Below, piece by piece: positions 28,245 to 28,261 of a stretch of 28,261 bases of DNA. The notes beneath the pieces are model-generated. The model ran no database searches. It was not told where the DNA came from and saw only the letters and a list, made by a program, of their open reading frames with translations. Origin of the DNA: CAYMJK01 sp043101635 (GTDB lineage Bacteria > Planctomycetota > Phycisphaerae > Phycisphaerales > UBA1924); assembly GCA_043101635.1 (NCBI GenBank), contig JBICIE010000018.1:1-28261 (forward strand), in the 5' to 3' direction. A program made the translations under genes and the position numbers. Position 1 is the stretch's first letter; each line of letters begins with the position of its first letter.

Positions 28245-28261
28245 AGATCGGAAGAGCACAC
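28245..28261. other. Illumina adapter sequence at the contig end
   Basis: The final 17 bases AGATCGGAAGAGCACAC equal the start of the standard TruSeq read-1 adapter. They are not genomic. Read on the minus strand they create a false N-terminus (MCSSDL) for the truncated dockerin protein. Confidence 0.95.

Overview
The window looks like chromosomal DNA of a planctomycete, most likely class Phycisphaerae. It is very GC-rich. It encodes GC-type dockerin tails (paired DCDxSGxLDIFDFLCFQNxF motifs followed by a terminal Gly-Cys), a large transmembrane Ser/Thr kinase with a propeller-like extracytoplasmic part, a PhoX-like Tat phosphatase, and metal ABC permeases carrying DtxR-like tails. These traits fit the Planctomycetes-Verrucomicrobia-Chlamydiae group. 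The assignment rests on protein style only; there is no rRNA or other phylogenetic marker except Obg and AspS. The last 17 bases (28245-28261) are Illumina adapter, so the right end is an assembly artefact and the window is probably the end of a contig.

Layout. 5-691: trpG/pabA-type glutamine amidotransferase. 746-1174: small protein of unknown function. 1191-5775: a metal (probably manganese) ABC uptake operon in the order promoter, 22-bp palindromic operator, binding protein, ATPase, permease, permease. Both permeases carry a DtxR/MntR-like winged-helix plus metal-binding tail. A REPIN-like repeat (5777-5853) separates this operon from a convergent PhoX-like phosphatase (5856-7253). A seven-repeat propeller protein with a GC-type dockerin follows (7432-8868).

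8896-15572 (minus strand) is the most unusual region. It encodes a DUF3467 protein, a GAF-bearing HlyD-like membrane adaptor, a PqqD-like/M50 protease/HlyD fusion, and a short SecA-like ATPase. I read this as a protein or peptide processing and export system without an ABC exporter, TolC or obvious substrate in view.

15898-18000: 3-hydroxyanthranilate dioxygenase, then a roughly 0.5-kb cassette with terminal inverted repeats carrying a four-helix-bundle (IVP/S23-type) gene, then the Obg GTPase. The cassette supplies the last codons of the first gene and ends three bases before the Obg start codon. 18001-18272 is a non-coding stretch rich in hairpins, including a terminator oriented for the minus strand.

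18273-28244: aspS (minus), a long acyl-CoA carboxylase carboxyltransferase subunit (plus), then on the minus strand a kinase, a lipoprotein-type thiol peroxidase, a secreted three-repeat protein, and the tail of a second GC-dockerin protein cut by the contig end. I saw no tRNA, rRNA, CRISPR array, prophage or transposase gene. Long open frames antisense to the genes above are GC-driven shadows.
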